NCBI RefSeq assembly: GCF_000187245.1
Contig: NC_027866.1
Span: forward strand, 612,411 to 676,410
DNA from: Ogataea parapolymorpha DL-1
Lineage: Eukaryota > Ascomycota > Pichiomycetes > Pichiales > Pichiaceae
DNA: 64,000 nt
Direction of reading: 5' to 3'
Shown here one piece after another: positions 33,146 to 41,745 of the stretch. A program made the translations under genes and the position numbers. Numbering within the stretch: the first letter of the stretch is position 1; each line of letters opens with the position of its first letter. The notes under the pieces are model-generated. The model had not been told where the DNA came from, searched no databases, and saw nothing but the letters and a program-made list of their open reading frames with translations.

Positions 33146-35089
33146 ATGTCGAACCCTAACCAGCAAAACAACCAGGACGACTTGTCTCAGGGGATGCAAA
33201 ATTTGAACGTGGGGGGCCAACAATTCAACCCGAACGCGGCTCCTTCGTTTGTTCCCGGCCAATTTGGACAGCAATTTGGACAGTACCAGCAATTCAATCA
33301 ATACCAACAATATAATCAGCAATACGGCCAGTACCAGCAATATGGCCAGTACGTGCCGCCACAGTCATTTGGCTACGATGCCCGCGACCCATACGCTGCT
33401 CAGCCACAACAACAGAGCAACCACATGTCCTTGGAAGAGTACCAGAAACAACAACAGGAGTCGCTCAACAAGAGCACCAAGCCTAAGACCAAGCTGAAGT
33501 TGAACTTGAACAGCAGCACCGTCAAGGCGCCTGTTAAGAAGAAGGAGGAACCTAAAAAAGAGGAGCCGAAAGAAACAAAGCAAGAGCCAAAACAGGAGCC
33601 GAAACAGGAGACCAAGCAGGAGACCAAGCAGGATATCAAACCGGAGGTCAAGGCCGCTCCCAAGCCAGAACCAAAGGCTGACGCCAAAGCCGACGCCAAG
33701 ACTGCCTCCAAGCCACAGAAGACAGATAAGTCTGTGGCTCCATCTTCTGTCATTAGGGAACAGGAGCAACAGCTGGACGAGTCCGTTTTGCAGGATATGT
33801 TTGGCGGAAAAGACCACATGTCGATTATCTTCATGGGCCACGTGGATGCCGGAAAAAGTACCATGGGAGGTAACATTCTTTATCTGACTGGAGCCGTTGA
33901 CAAGAGAACAGTGGAAAAGTACGAAAGAGAAGCCAAAGAGGCCGGAAGACAAGGTTGGTACTTGTCCTGGATCATGGACACCAACAAGGAGGAAAGAAAC
34001 GACGGAAAGACAATTGAGGTTGGAAAATCCTACTTCGAGACCCAAAAGAGAAGATACACTATCCTGGATGCTCCAGGCCACAAGCTGTACATTTCCGAGA
34101 TGATTGGAGGAGCTTCTCAGGCAGATGTTGGTATTTTGGTTATTTCTGCCCGGAAGGGAGAGTACGAAGCCGGTTTCGAGAGAGGAGGACAATCCAGAGA
34201 GCATGCTATTCTGGCCAAGACGCAAGGTGTCAATAAGCTGGTTGTGGTGATCAACAAGATGGACGATCCTACCGTCAACTGGTCTGAGGAGAGATACAAC
34301 GAGTGTATCAGCAAGCTATCTGCTTACCTTAAGGGTGTTGGATACCAAAAGAACGATGTCGTTTTCATGCCCGTTTCCGGCTACACTGGTGCAGGTTTGA
34401 AGGACCGTGTCAAGCCGGAAGAGTGTCCTTGGTACACAGGACCTTCTCTGCTGGAGTTCCTTGATAATATGCCTCTTGCTGCCAGAAAAATCAATGATCC
34501 ATTTATGCTGCCAATTTCCGGTAAGATGAAAGACCTGGGTACGGTGGTCGAGGGTAAGATCGAGTCTGGACATGTCAAGAAGGGACAACAGCTCATAATG
34601 ATGCCGAACAAGATACAGGTCGAGGTGCTGACCATCTACAACGAGACTGAGGCAGAGGTCGACACGGCCGTTTGCGGAGAGCAGGTGAGAATGAAACTGA
34701 AGGGTGTTGAGGAAGAAGAGGTGTCTGCCGGTTACGTGCTCTCTTCCACGCTCAACCCAGTCAAGACCGTGACCCGATTCGAGGCCCAAATCGCCATTGT
34801 TGAGCTCAAGTCCATCTTGTCCTCGGGATTCTCCTGTGTGATGCATGTCCACACCGCCATTGAAGAAGTCACATTTACAAAGCTGCTGCACCACTTGCAA
34901 AAGGGAACCAACAGAAAATCCAAGAAGCCACCAGCGTTTGCTAAGCAGGGCATGAAGATCATCGCCGAGCTGGAGACCGCTATGCCAGTTTGTCTCGAGA
35001 CATACGAGGACTATCCGCAGCTGGGCAGATTCACCCTGAGAGATCAGGGCCAGACCATTGCTATCGGAAAGGTTACTAAGCTATTGTAA
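33146..35089 (+). CDS. SUP35: Sup35 (eRF3), translation termination GTPase
   Basis: Sup35 binds Sup45 (eRF1) and hydrolyses GTP in termination. The 647-residue protein has three parts: an N-terminal Gln/Asn/Tyr/Gly-rich prion-like segment (residues 1-100), a charged Lys/Glu middle domain with tandem KQEx units, and an EF-1alpha-like domain from about residue 225. The G motifs GHVDAGKST, DAPGH and NKMD are present. The N domain has short YQQY-type repeats rather than the nine-residue oligopeptide repeats of S. cerevisiae Sup35. The C-terminal half is highly conserved. Confidence 0.96.
   Translation: MSNPNQQNNQDDLSQGMQNLNVGGQQFNPNAAPSFVPGQFGQQFGQYQQFNQYQQYNQQYGQYQQYGQYVPPQSFGYDARDPYAAQPQQQSNHMSLEEYQKQQQESLNKSTKPKTKLKLNLNSSTVKAPVKKKEEPKKEEPKETKQEPKQEPKQETKQETKQDIKPEVKAAPKPEPKADAKADAKTASKPQKTDKSVAPSSVIREQEQQLDESVLQDMFGGKDHMSIIFMGHVDAGKSTMGGNILYLTGAVDKRTVEKYEREAKEAGRQGWYLSWIMDTNKEERNDGKTIEVGKSYFETQKRRYTILDAPGHKLYISEMIGGASQADVGILVISARKGEYEAGFERGGQSREHAILAKTQGVNKLVVVINKMDDPTVNWSEERYNECISKLSAYLKGVGYQKNDVVFMPVSGYTGAGLKDRVKPEECPWYTGPSLLEFLDNMPLAARKINDPFMLPISGKMKDLGTVVEGKIESGHVKKGQQLIMMPNKIQVEVLTIYNETEAEVDTAVCGEQVRMKLKGVEEEEVSAGYVLSSTLNPVKTVTRFEAQIAIVELKSILSSGFSCVMHVHTAIEEVTFTKLLHHLQKGTNRKSKKPPAFAKQGMKIIAELETAMPVCLETYEDYPQLGRFTLRDQGQTIAIGKVTKLL
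33263..33352 (+). repeat. SUP35: QYQQ/QYGQ repeats in the Sup35 prion-like domain
   Basis: Residues 40-69 are an irregular tandem of FGQ, QYQQF, NQYQQY and GQYQQY units built almost only from Gln, Tyr, Gly, Phe and Asn. This is the composition of aggregation-prone yeast prion domains. Confidence 0.85.
33536..33637 (+). repeat. SUP35: KEEP/KQEP/KQET repeats in the Sup35 middle domain
   Basis: Residues 131-164 form a four-residue charged repeat, first KKEEP then KQEP twice and KQET twice. It sits between the prion-like N domain and the GTPase domain and may set solubility. Confidence 0.75.
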
Positions 35090-35253
35090 GTAAGAATGAT
35101 AAACGAGCTGCTATTTACATAAGAGACAAATGTATTGTGACCATGCAATTCTTCATCTGCAGCGTTCCGTTTTCATCTGATGCTGTGCTTCTGGTTGTTG
35201 TTATTATTGTTGGCTGTATGTGAGGACCCCAGACAATTCTCTGTCAACAAGTC

Positions 35254-35337
35254 CTCTCTTTAGCTCAGTTGGAAGAGCATGAGACTGTAATTGTACAAGA
35301 AATCTCAGGGTCCCCGGTTCGATCCCGGGAGGGGAGA
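35254..35337 (+). tRNA. tRNA-Tyr (anticodon GTA) with 11-nt intron
   Basis: The acceptor stem CTCTCTT/AGGGGAG, D arm GCTC-AGTTGGAAGA-GC, anticodon stem TGAGA/TCTCA and T arm CCCGG-TTCGATC-CCGGG form a full cloverleaf. The anticodon loop is CTGTAA plus A, split one base after the anticodon by an intron at 35291-35301 (TTGTACAAGAA), the usual site for tRNA introns. The intron can pair TGTAC with the anticodon region. Confidence 0.95.
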
Positions 35338-35338
35338 C

Positions 35339-35346
35339 TTTTTTTT
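35339..35346 (+). terminator. Pol III terminator of tRNA-Tyr
   Basis: Eight T begin one base after the tRNA 3' end. Confidence 0.85.
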
Positions 35347-35524
35347 CAAATTCCTGCAAGCACAAGATGCGCTGCGTAGTGCGACCTTTTGGTCCACCAC
35401 ACTACTTTTTGTTGTGTTCCTCCAGCTTCAAGCCTTCCGACCCAAATTCATCCACCTTATCAAGCGAGGAATTAATTTTCAGCATTTTTAAAAATTTGTG
35501 CGGTTTTTATTGTCATTTTTTATC

Positions 35525-36760
35525 ATGAAGTTGGACACTATACACATGCGTTATCTCAATGCAGACGACTGGCGAGTACTCCAGGCCGTCGAAAACGGGT
35601 CTCGGAGTCACGAGGTTGTGCCTACGAAGCTGATCGGCCAAATAGCAAACCTCAAGACAGGTATGGGCTCTGCCAACCGAGCCATCTCTGATCTTGCAAA
35701 ATTGAACCTCATCTCAAAGCTCCGAAACGCTAAGTACGACGGGTACCGGCTGACATACAACGGGTTCGACTATCTGGCTCTCAAGACATTTGCGCAGAAA
35801 AAAACCCTGGTCGAGCTTGGGACCACTATAGGTGTTGGTAAAGAATCGGACATTTATGCAGGAAAAGACGGCCAAGGCAACGAAAGGGTGCTGAAGATCC
35901 ATCGTTTGGGAAGAGTCTCTTTTCGCACAGTGAAAAACAAGCGGGATTACCTCCGCAATAAGGAGGCTCAGAGCTGGATGCATCTGTCGAAGCTGGCAGC
36001 AGAAAAAGAGTATGAGTTTATGACGATATTGTATGAGAACGGATTTGAGATCCCGCGGCCGCTAGACTATTCGCGCCATTGTGTTGTCATGGAGTTGGTG
36101 GAGGGCTTCCCGATGCGGCAGCTTCGTGAACATTTCCAATACAAAAAGCTATACTCGCAGTTGATGCAGTTTATGGTGAAATTAGCCAACCATGGATTAA
36201 TTCACTGCGACTACAACGAGTACAACATCATGATCAGAGAGGACGGTTCTTACGACTCGGCCACAGAGCCCGGGTTCCTTGTGATTGACTTCCCGCAATG
36301 TATATCGATCAACCACGTGGACGCAGAATTCTACTTCAAGCGGGACGTGGAGTGCATCAGACGGTTTTTCAAGCGCAGATTCGGGTACTCGCCTAAAGAC
36401 GACTCGATGATGCTAGATACGGATGGCTACGGCGACGGTTTCAGATATGCGTATCCCGTTTTCAGCAGAGATGTACAAAGAATAGGAGATCTGGACATGC
36501 AGGTGAAGGCCTCTGGCTACAGGAGCGAGAAGAAGACAGAGTTGGAGGACGCGCTGGGAAGCATGAGACGGGATTACGACGATACTGAGGAGGACGACGA
36601 GAAGGAAGAGGAAGAAGAGGAGGAGGAGTATGGATCGGAGCTTGAGTTTTCGGAGTCTGAGTCGGACACGGACTCTGTTAACGAAAAAATCGTGCAGGCC
36701 CTAGTGGAGGGAGAAGAACTGGAAACTGATAAGTTTGGGAATTACATATTAAAAGAGTAA
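35525..36760 (+). CDS. RIO2: Rio2, atypical kinase/ATPase of 40S maturation
   Basis: Rio2 binds pre-40S particles and is released by ATP hydrolysis before the final 18S cleavage. The 411-residue protein starts MKLDTIHMRYLNADDWRVL, followed by the winged-helix domain, then the RIO domain with GVGKESDIYAGKD (the glycine loop), VLKIHRLGR (the Lys), catalytic HCDYNEYNIM and metal-binding VIDFPQ. The C-terminus is a Glu/Asp run and a final EELETDKFGNYIL motif. The codons before the ATG at 35525 are open but start only with GTG. An AAAAATTT motif lies at 35490-35497. Confidence 0.95.
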   Translation: MKLDTIHMRYLNADDWRVLQAVENGSRSHEVVPTKLIGQIANLKTGMGSANRAISDLAKLNLISKLRNAKYDGYRLTYNGFDYLALKTFAQKKTLVELGTTIGVGKESDIYAGKDGQGNERVLKIHRLGRVSFRTVKNKRDYLRNKEAQSWMHLSKLAAEKEYEFMTILYENGFEIPRPLDYSRHCVVMELVEGFPMRQLREHFQYKKLYSQLMQFMVKLANHGLIHCDYNEYNIMIREDGSYDSATEPGFLVIDFPQCISINHVDAEFYFKRDVECIRRFFKRRFGYSPKDDSMMLDTDGYGDGFRYAYPVFSRDVQRIGDLDMQVKASGYRSEKKTELEDALGSMRRDYDDTEEDDEKEEEEEEEEYGSELEFSESESDTDSVNEKIVQALVEGEELETDKFGNYILKE

Positions 36761-36813
36761 TTACAACAATCGATACTTAATTCACTCCATTATGCGAATA
36801 AACTATCTCACGG

Positions 36814-38655
36814 TTAACGAGTAGCCATGGCCTTGGTGACGACTCTCTTCAGCGACAGCTCAGCCTTTCTCAGGTCGTCAGCAGAAGAGTCCTCAATCTC
36901 AAGAGCAGCCAGAGCCTCAGACAGAGCAGCCTCAACCTTGTCCTTAGCACCCTTCTTCATCTTAGCAGACAGAACTGGGTCGGTGACGGTGGCCTCGATG
37001 GAAGAGACGTACGACTCGAGTCTTTGTTTTTGCTCGTGCTTCTTGGAGAATTCCTCGTCGGCTTTCTTGAACTTGTCAGCGTCGTTGATCATCTTCTCAA
37101 TCTCGGAGGTGGACAATCTACCGACAGAGTTGGAGATGGTGATGTTGGCAGATCTACCAGTGGACTTCTCGACGGCAGTGACCTTCAGAATTCCGTTGGC
37201 GTCGACCTCGAAAATGGCCTCCAAAACTGGCTCTCCAGCTGGCATTGGTGGGATGTTCTTGAGGTCGAACTCACCCAACAGGGTGTTCTCGGCACAGTTG
37301 ACTCTCTCACCCTGGTACACTGGGAACTGGACGGTGGTCTGGTGGTCCTCAACAGTGGTGAAAGTTCTTCTCTTAATGGTTGGAACAGTGGTGTTTCTTG
37401 GAACAACTGGAGCAAAGACGTTACCTTGCATAGCAACACCAAGCGAGAGTGGGATGACATCCAACAGAAGCAGGTCCTTGGTCTCGTCAGAGGTGGATTG
37501 ACCGGTCAGGATGGCACCTTGGACGGCAGCACCGTAAGCAACGGCCTCATCTGGGTTGATGGACTTCTCGAGTTGCTTACCGTCGAAGAAGTCAGACAAC
37601 AGCTTCTGGACCTTTGGAATTCTGGTGGAACCACCAACAAGGACGACCTCGTCGACCTGGGACTTGGAGATCTTGGCGTCCTTCAGAACTTGCTCAACTG
37701 GAGTCAAGGTGGACTTGAACAGAGCAGAGTTGATGTCCTCGAATCTGGCTCTGGTGATGTTAGCAGAGAAGTCCTCACCCTCGAACAAGGAGTCGACCTC
37801 AACGGTGGTCTGGGTGACGGAAGAAAGAGTTCTCTTGGCTCTCTCACAGGCGGTTCTGAGTCTTCTCAGAGCTCTGGCGTCACCGGAGATGTCCAAACCA
37901 GTCTTCTTTTGGAACTCCTTTTTGAAGTGCTCAAGGAGGTTGGTATCGAAATCTTGACCACCCAAGTGAGTGTCACCAGCAGTAGCCTTGACGGTGAAGA
38001 CACCACCAGCAATGTGCAGCAGAGAAACATCGAAAGTTCCTCCACCAAGGTCGAAGATCAGAATGTGCTTCTCCTGGTCGGACTTACCAGCACCAAGACC
38101 GTAAGCAATGGCAGCAGCGGTAGGCTCGTTGATGATTCTCAACACGTTCAAACCAGCAATGGCACCAGCGTCCTTGGTGGCTTGTCTTTGAGCGTCGTTG
38201 AAGTAAGCTGGAACGGTAACGACGGCTTTCTCAACCTTTTGGCCAATCTTGGCCTCAGCAATCTCTTTCATCTTGGTCAAGACCATAGAAGAGATTTCCT
38301 GAGGAGAGAAAGTCTTGGTCTCACCCAAGTACTCAACCTCAATCTTTGGGTTGCCGTTGTCGTCGATAACCTTGAATGGCCACGACTTGATGTCTTTCTG
38401 CACAGACTCGTCAGAGAAGGCTCTACCGATCAATCTCTTAGCATCGAAAACAGTGTTCTTTGGGTTCAAAGCAGCCTGGTTCTTGGCAGCGTCACCAATC
38501 AGTCTCTCTTCAGGAGTGAAAGCGACGAACGAAGGAGTAACTCTGTTACCCTGTTCGTTAGCGATGATTTCGACAGCAGAGTCGTATGTAGCAACACAGG
38601 AGTAAGTAGTACCAAGATCGATACCAATAGCACCTTGGAAAACACCGTCAGCCAT
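36814..38655 (-). CDS. SSB1: Ribosome-associated Hsp70, SSB type
   Basis: Ssb binds nascent chains at the ribosome exit with the RAC co-chaperone. The 613-residue protein (the Ssb length) starts [20 protein letters not shown], has all three Hsp70 ATPase signatures, lacks the EEVD end and finishes VVTKAMATR. The nuclear-export-like Leu-rich [13 protein letters not shown] stretch near residue 585 is typical of Ssb. Codon bias is strong. It is downstream of the MER1-like gene on the same strand and convergent with RIO2, as part of the S. cerevisiae-like RIO2-SSB2-MER1 group. Confidence 0.96.
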   Translation of the reverse strand: MADGVFQGAIGIDLGTTYSCVATYDSAVEIIANEQGNRVTPSFVAFTPEERLIGDAAKNQAALNPKNTVFDAKRLIGRAFSDESVQKDIKSWPFKVIDDNGNPKIEVEYLGETKTFSPQEISSMVLTKMKEIAEAKIGQKVEKAVVTVPAYFNDAQRQATKDAGAIAGLNVLRIINEPTAAAIAYGLGAGKSDQEKHILIFDLGGGTFDVSLLHIAGGVFTVKATAGDTHLGGQDFDTNLLEHFKKEFQKKTGLDISGDARALRRLRTACERAKRTLSSVTQTTVEVDSLFEGEDFSANITRARFEDINSALFKSTLTPVEQVLKDAKISKSQVDEVVLVGGSTRIPKVQKLLSDFFDGKQLEKSINPDEAVAYGAAVQGAILTGQSTSDETKDLLLLDVIPLSLGVAMQGNVFAPVVPRNTTVPTIKRRTFTTVEDHQTTVQFPVYQGERVNCAENTLLGEFDLKNIPPMPAGEPVLEAIFEVDANGILKVTAVEKSTGRSANITISNSVGRLSTSEIEKMINDADKFKKADEEFSKKHEQKQRLESYVSSIEATVTDPVLSAKMKKGAKDKVEAALSEALAALEIEDSSADDLRKAELSLKRVVTKAMATR

Positions 38656-38805
38656 TATGTCTATTTGTAAAGGTAATAAAAGATTTTAAATCCCCAAATT
38701 TTACCTTGAAATATTCCCAAAGTGAAAAATTTTTCAGAAAAAAAAAACGGGTTTTGCTTTTGCGCACGACGCTTTTTGGTGGGTAAATCTTGTTTTAGCA
38801 CTGCC

Positions 38806-39624
38806 TCAACTTTTGGTAGCACGCCACTGGCTGATTTTCTTTTGGATCAGCTGCTCGGCTTCCTTCACTTCTTCCTTGAGCCCGATAATTTCCAGCAGTT
38901 GCATTTGGTTCATGCCCGGAACCAAAGCCACGTTTTCTGTGTCTGCCGTGTCGTGTATTTTGATCTTCGCTGTTGTCTGTTCTCGGATTCGCTCGATATC
39001 CTTTCCTTTCTTCCCAATTAGCGATCCTATCTCCTTGCGTGTCATGTGGTATTGCTTTTTTACTGCCACATTCTGTTTCGGAGAAAGAGCGACAGGTATG
39101 GCATTCCTCTCTGTCAAAACTTTATTTTCCTGCAGGTATCCAATTCTTGTTGGGGGTCTCAGATCCACACTCTTTCCGTACACATCCGCCAGTGGAGGCT
39201 CTAAATTTCTGTCTAGTTGATAGATATCACCAAACGCGTAGTGTCCATTGATCAGGACTCCTGTATTTGGCGGCTGGCCAAATTTCGGCCACACAATTAT
39301 CGGGTCTCTTGAAAAAAGGGAGATTATCTGGTTAGCAGCAAAAACAGGTGAACTTACCATTCGATATATCTCGGATACCCTCTGTGGTGGTCCTGTAATC
39401 TGCACAACCCACTGGTTGAGATAAAAGTGTAGTTTTTCGAACCGCAGACATACGTTAGAGGGGCCCGGCTGGGGATCTAGGTGGGAGAGCACGGAATCCA
39501 CCGACGAATGGTGGCCAAGAACAAGCCGAACGCTAGCATTACCGAGTCCAGGGTCGCCTGGAAGGTACACAACAAAGATTTTTGCTGACCAGCTTCTCTG
39601 AAGTTGGGGAAACAGCGAACTCAT
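38806..39624 (-). CDS. MER1: KH-domain protein, Mer1-like (meiotic splicing activator)
   Basis: Read straight through, it gives 272 residues; S. cerevisiae Mer1 has 270. The C-terminal third holds a KH domain (YHMTRKEIGSLIGKKGKDIER with the GxxG loop GKKG). The N-terminal part has no clear motif. In S. cerevisiae RIO2, SSB2 and MER1 are neighbours (YNL207W, YNL209W, YNL210W), as here, which supports orthology. Mer1 is known to help the U1 snRNP splice weak introns of meiotic genes through an intronic enhancer. The gene itself contains a strong candidate intron at 39308-39357; splicing it would remove the KH domain (see the separate entry). Identity by sequence alone is uncertain. Confidence 0.6.
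   Translation of the reverse strand: MSSLFPQLQRSWSAKIFVVYLPGDPGLGNASVRLVLGHHSSVDSVLSHLDPQPGPSNVCLRFEKLHFYLNQWVVQITGPPQRVSEIYRMVSSPVFAANQIISLFSRDPIIVWPKFGQPPNTGVLINGHYAFGDIYQLDRNLEPPLADVYGKSVDLRPPTRIGYLQENKVLTERNAIPVALSPKQNVAVKKQYHMTRKEIGSLIGKKGKDIERIREQTTAKIKIHDTADTENVALVPGMNQMQLLEIIGLKEEVKEAEQLIQKKISQWRATKS
39308..39357 (-). other. MER1: Candidate retained or poison intron in the MER1-like gene
   Basis: On the minus strand it begins GTAAGT after codon 89 and has GCTAAC with branch A at 39332. The nearest AG (39328) gives a 30-nt in-frame intron but is only four bases from the branch A. The next good site (TTTTTTCAAG, end 39308) gives a 50-nt intron that shifts the frame and stops after 26 codons, before the KH domain. 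Retention keeps the frame open. Confidence 0.5.
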
Positions 39625-39882
39625 AGAAATGCGAGAGGAGAAAATGTTACTAAATCTAAAATATGCGCTGGCGCAGGAACCATTATCAGGAGACCCTTGA
39701 ACTTAAATGAGCAACCATAAACATAAAGAAGACGCTTAACACCATCTCTTCTCCCACTCGTGGTGTGCCGCCCAACAGGCCGAGGGAAAAAAACTTGCGT
39801 GATTATCAGTTCTCCAGCTTATCTAGTCTATAAAAAAAACCCGTCCTCGAAATTTGTCGCTATTTTCTTTCGTACAAAAACT

Positions 39883-41475
39883 ATGGGTGTGCCGCTTCCT
39901 GAAGTGATATACTCGGCGGTTAAGCCCATCATTCGGATGTACTTGATCATCCTGACGGGCTTTGTGATGACAAAGCTCGGGTTTGTGAGCGTGTCCACCA
40001 CCAGAGCAATCAGCGATCTCGTGTTGCTGCTCTTCATGCCCTCTCTTATCTTTGACAAAATCGTGTCCTACATCTCGATATCGGATATCAAGACCATTGG
40101 CGTGATCTGTCTGTCAGCATTCATGATGTACTGCTGCAACGCCGGCGTCACGGCCGCGATTGTGACATTGACCCCCGTGCCCAAGAAAAAAAATGAATCC
40201 TGGATAGGAGGAGCAATGCTGGCAGGAATAATGCAGAACGTCTCTGACCTCCCCATCTCGTATCTACAGGCCATGACAACCTTCTCTGACGATGAGATCA
40301 ACAAGGGCACCGCCTACGTGATCATCTGGCTCACCATGTATATAGTTGTGCAGTTCAACTGCGGGATGTTCCAACTGGTGGAACTGGATTTCCGACGGAA
40401 ACGAGACGCGGAGGAAAAATCACAAAGCCGCGAGTTGCCTACAATTCGCGAAGATAAGGCCCCCGAACGCGATACAGACGTGGACCACGACCGCTTGTCA
40501 CCCAAATCGTCGCTGTCCGGGTCGAGTCTGTCCAGTATCGACTCTGCTCCCGCGAGCGAAAATTTAAATCCGCACGCACTACTTTCCACCACTAACTCGC
40601 ACAACTCGCACAGCACTCGGTACCCTGTCTCGCGCATCCCCTCAGCACGGCCGCACCACGATTATGCTCTGAGCCAGTGCAATTCGCACGCGTCATCCAC
40701 CCGCTCTGCCGCGTCGTCGCACCGTTCCAGCGTGCTCACTCAGCCGCACGTCCAGGAACTCATCAGAGAATATTCGCGGCACGAACCCTACAATAGAGAC
40801 ATCCCGACCAACATGAAGATCATCACAGAGACCAATCTAAGCTCCAAGGACATTGAAAACTCCGCCAAGGCTCCCTGGGTCAGACGATACAAACTGCACT
40901 ATTTGATTTTTTTTGTCAAGAACCTGAAAAAGCCAAACTCCATCGTGCTCATTTTCTCGCTCATCATTGCATTAATTCCATGGCTGAAGGCGCTCTTTGT
41001 GCAGACCACAGTGTACATGCCCAACGCACCGGACCACCAACCACCGTTGTCCTTTATTCTCCAGTACGCGCAGTACTGTGCTATGCCCTGCGTCCCGTTG
41101 GGGATTTTTTTAATCGGGTCGCTTTTGGGCCGGCTGCAAATTAACGACATCCCCAAGGGTTTCTGGAAATGTGTGGTTTGCCACACAGTCTACCGCCTTT
41201 GCATCTTGCCAATCATCGGCATTTTGTGGGTCGACCGCATGAAAAAGGCCAATTGGCTCACAGACCCCATGGCCATGTTTGTCACGTGCCTGGAGTTTTC
41301 GCTCCCGTCTGCCACCATCCAGGTGTACCTGACGGCCAGCAACATGGACCCGGAGGATGAGAACCCGCTGCAGATCAATTGTCTTTCACTGTACCTGATT
41401 GTTCAATATACCTCGCTGGTGGTGACGATGCCGATAGTTGTCTGCTACACTTTGAAAAACGTGGTGCACATATAA
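39883..41475 (+). CDS. ECM3: Ecm3/YNL095C-type auxin-efflux-carrier family membrane protein
   Basis: This belongs to the fungal branch of the membrane transport (PIN-like) family; its substrate is unknown. The 530-residue protein has five hydrophobic segments in the N-terminal half (MYLIILTGFVMTKLGFV, LVLLLFMPSLIFDKIV, the GVICLSAFMMYCC stretch, QNVSDLPISYLQ), a Ser/His-rich hydrophilic loop (residues 180-330) and five more segments in the C-terminal half. The QNVSDLP motif is family-typical. I chose the ATG at 39883, starting MGVPLPEV, since the region before it reads as a basic non-membrane leader. One gene here stands for both S. cerevisiae sister copies ECM3 and YNL095C. Confidence 0.85.
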   Translation: MGVPLPEVIYSAVKPIIRMYLIILTGFVMTKLGFVSVSTTRAISDLVLLLFMPSLIFDKIVSYISISDIKTIGVICLSAFMMYCCNAGVTAAIVTLTPVPKKKNESWIGGAMLAGIMQNVSDLPISYLQAMTTFSDDEINKGTAYVIIWLTMYIVVQFNCGMFQLVELDFRRKRDAEEKSQSRELPTIREDKAPERDTDVDHDRLSPKSSLSGSSLSSIDSAPASENLNPHALLSTTNSHNSHSTRYPVSRIPSARPHHDYALSQCNSHASSTRSAASSHRSSVLTQPHVQELIREYSRHEPYNRDIPTNMKIITETNLSSKDIENSAKAPWVRRYKLHYLIFFVKNLKKPNSIVLIFSLIIALIPWLKALFVQTTVYMPNAPDHQPPLSFILQYAQYCAMPCVPLGIFLIGSLLGRLQINDIPKGFWKCVVCHTVYRLCILPIIGILWVDRMKKANWLTDPMAMFVTCLEFSLPSATIQVYLTASNMDPEDENPLQINCLSLYLIVQYTSLVVTMPIVVCYTLKNVVHI

Positions 41476-41745
41476 TATGTACGAACAAAGCTATGGACGA
41501 TCGACGCACGCATATAAAAAATTACCTTTGTGGGATCTGTAATAATCTTTCCTTGTTGATCCTCTTCCACCGTGAATTTCTTCAGACGCATCAAGTACAA
41601 GCTAGGCCTTGTCCACCGTCCGCATCGATCTCTCCGGTACAATCTTGCCAGATACATCAATAATAAATTTCTGCGCTCCAGCAAGGACAAGGTCTTTTTC
41701 TTCCTACTGCGCAAGGACGTGGATCCCGCTTTTTACAGGAAGCTG

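Noticed and set aside
37024..38670. 548-codon open frame antisense to the SSB gene
   Set aside because: Same artefact as in SSA: biased codons avoid stops on the other strand. No domain is seen.
41493..41580. Upstream ATG (41493) as a first exon of APP1
   Set aside because: It is in another frame, and no GTAAGT-like donor or CTAAC branch site lies between it and the APP1 frame.
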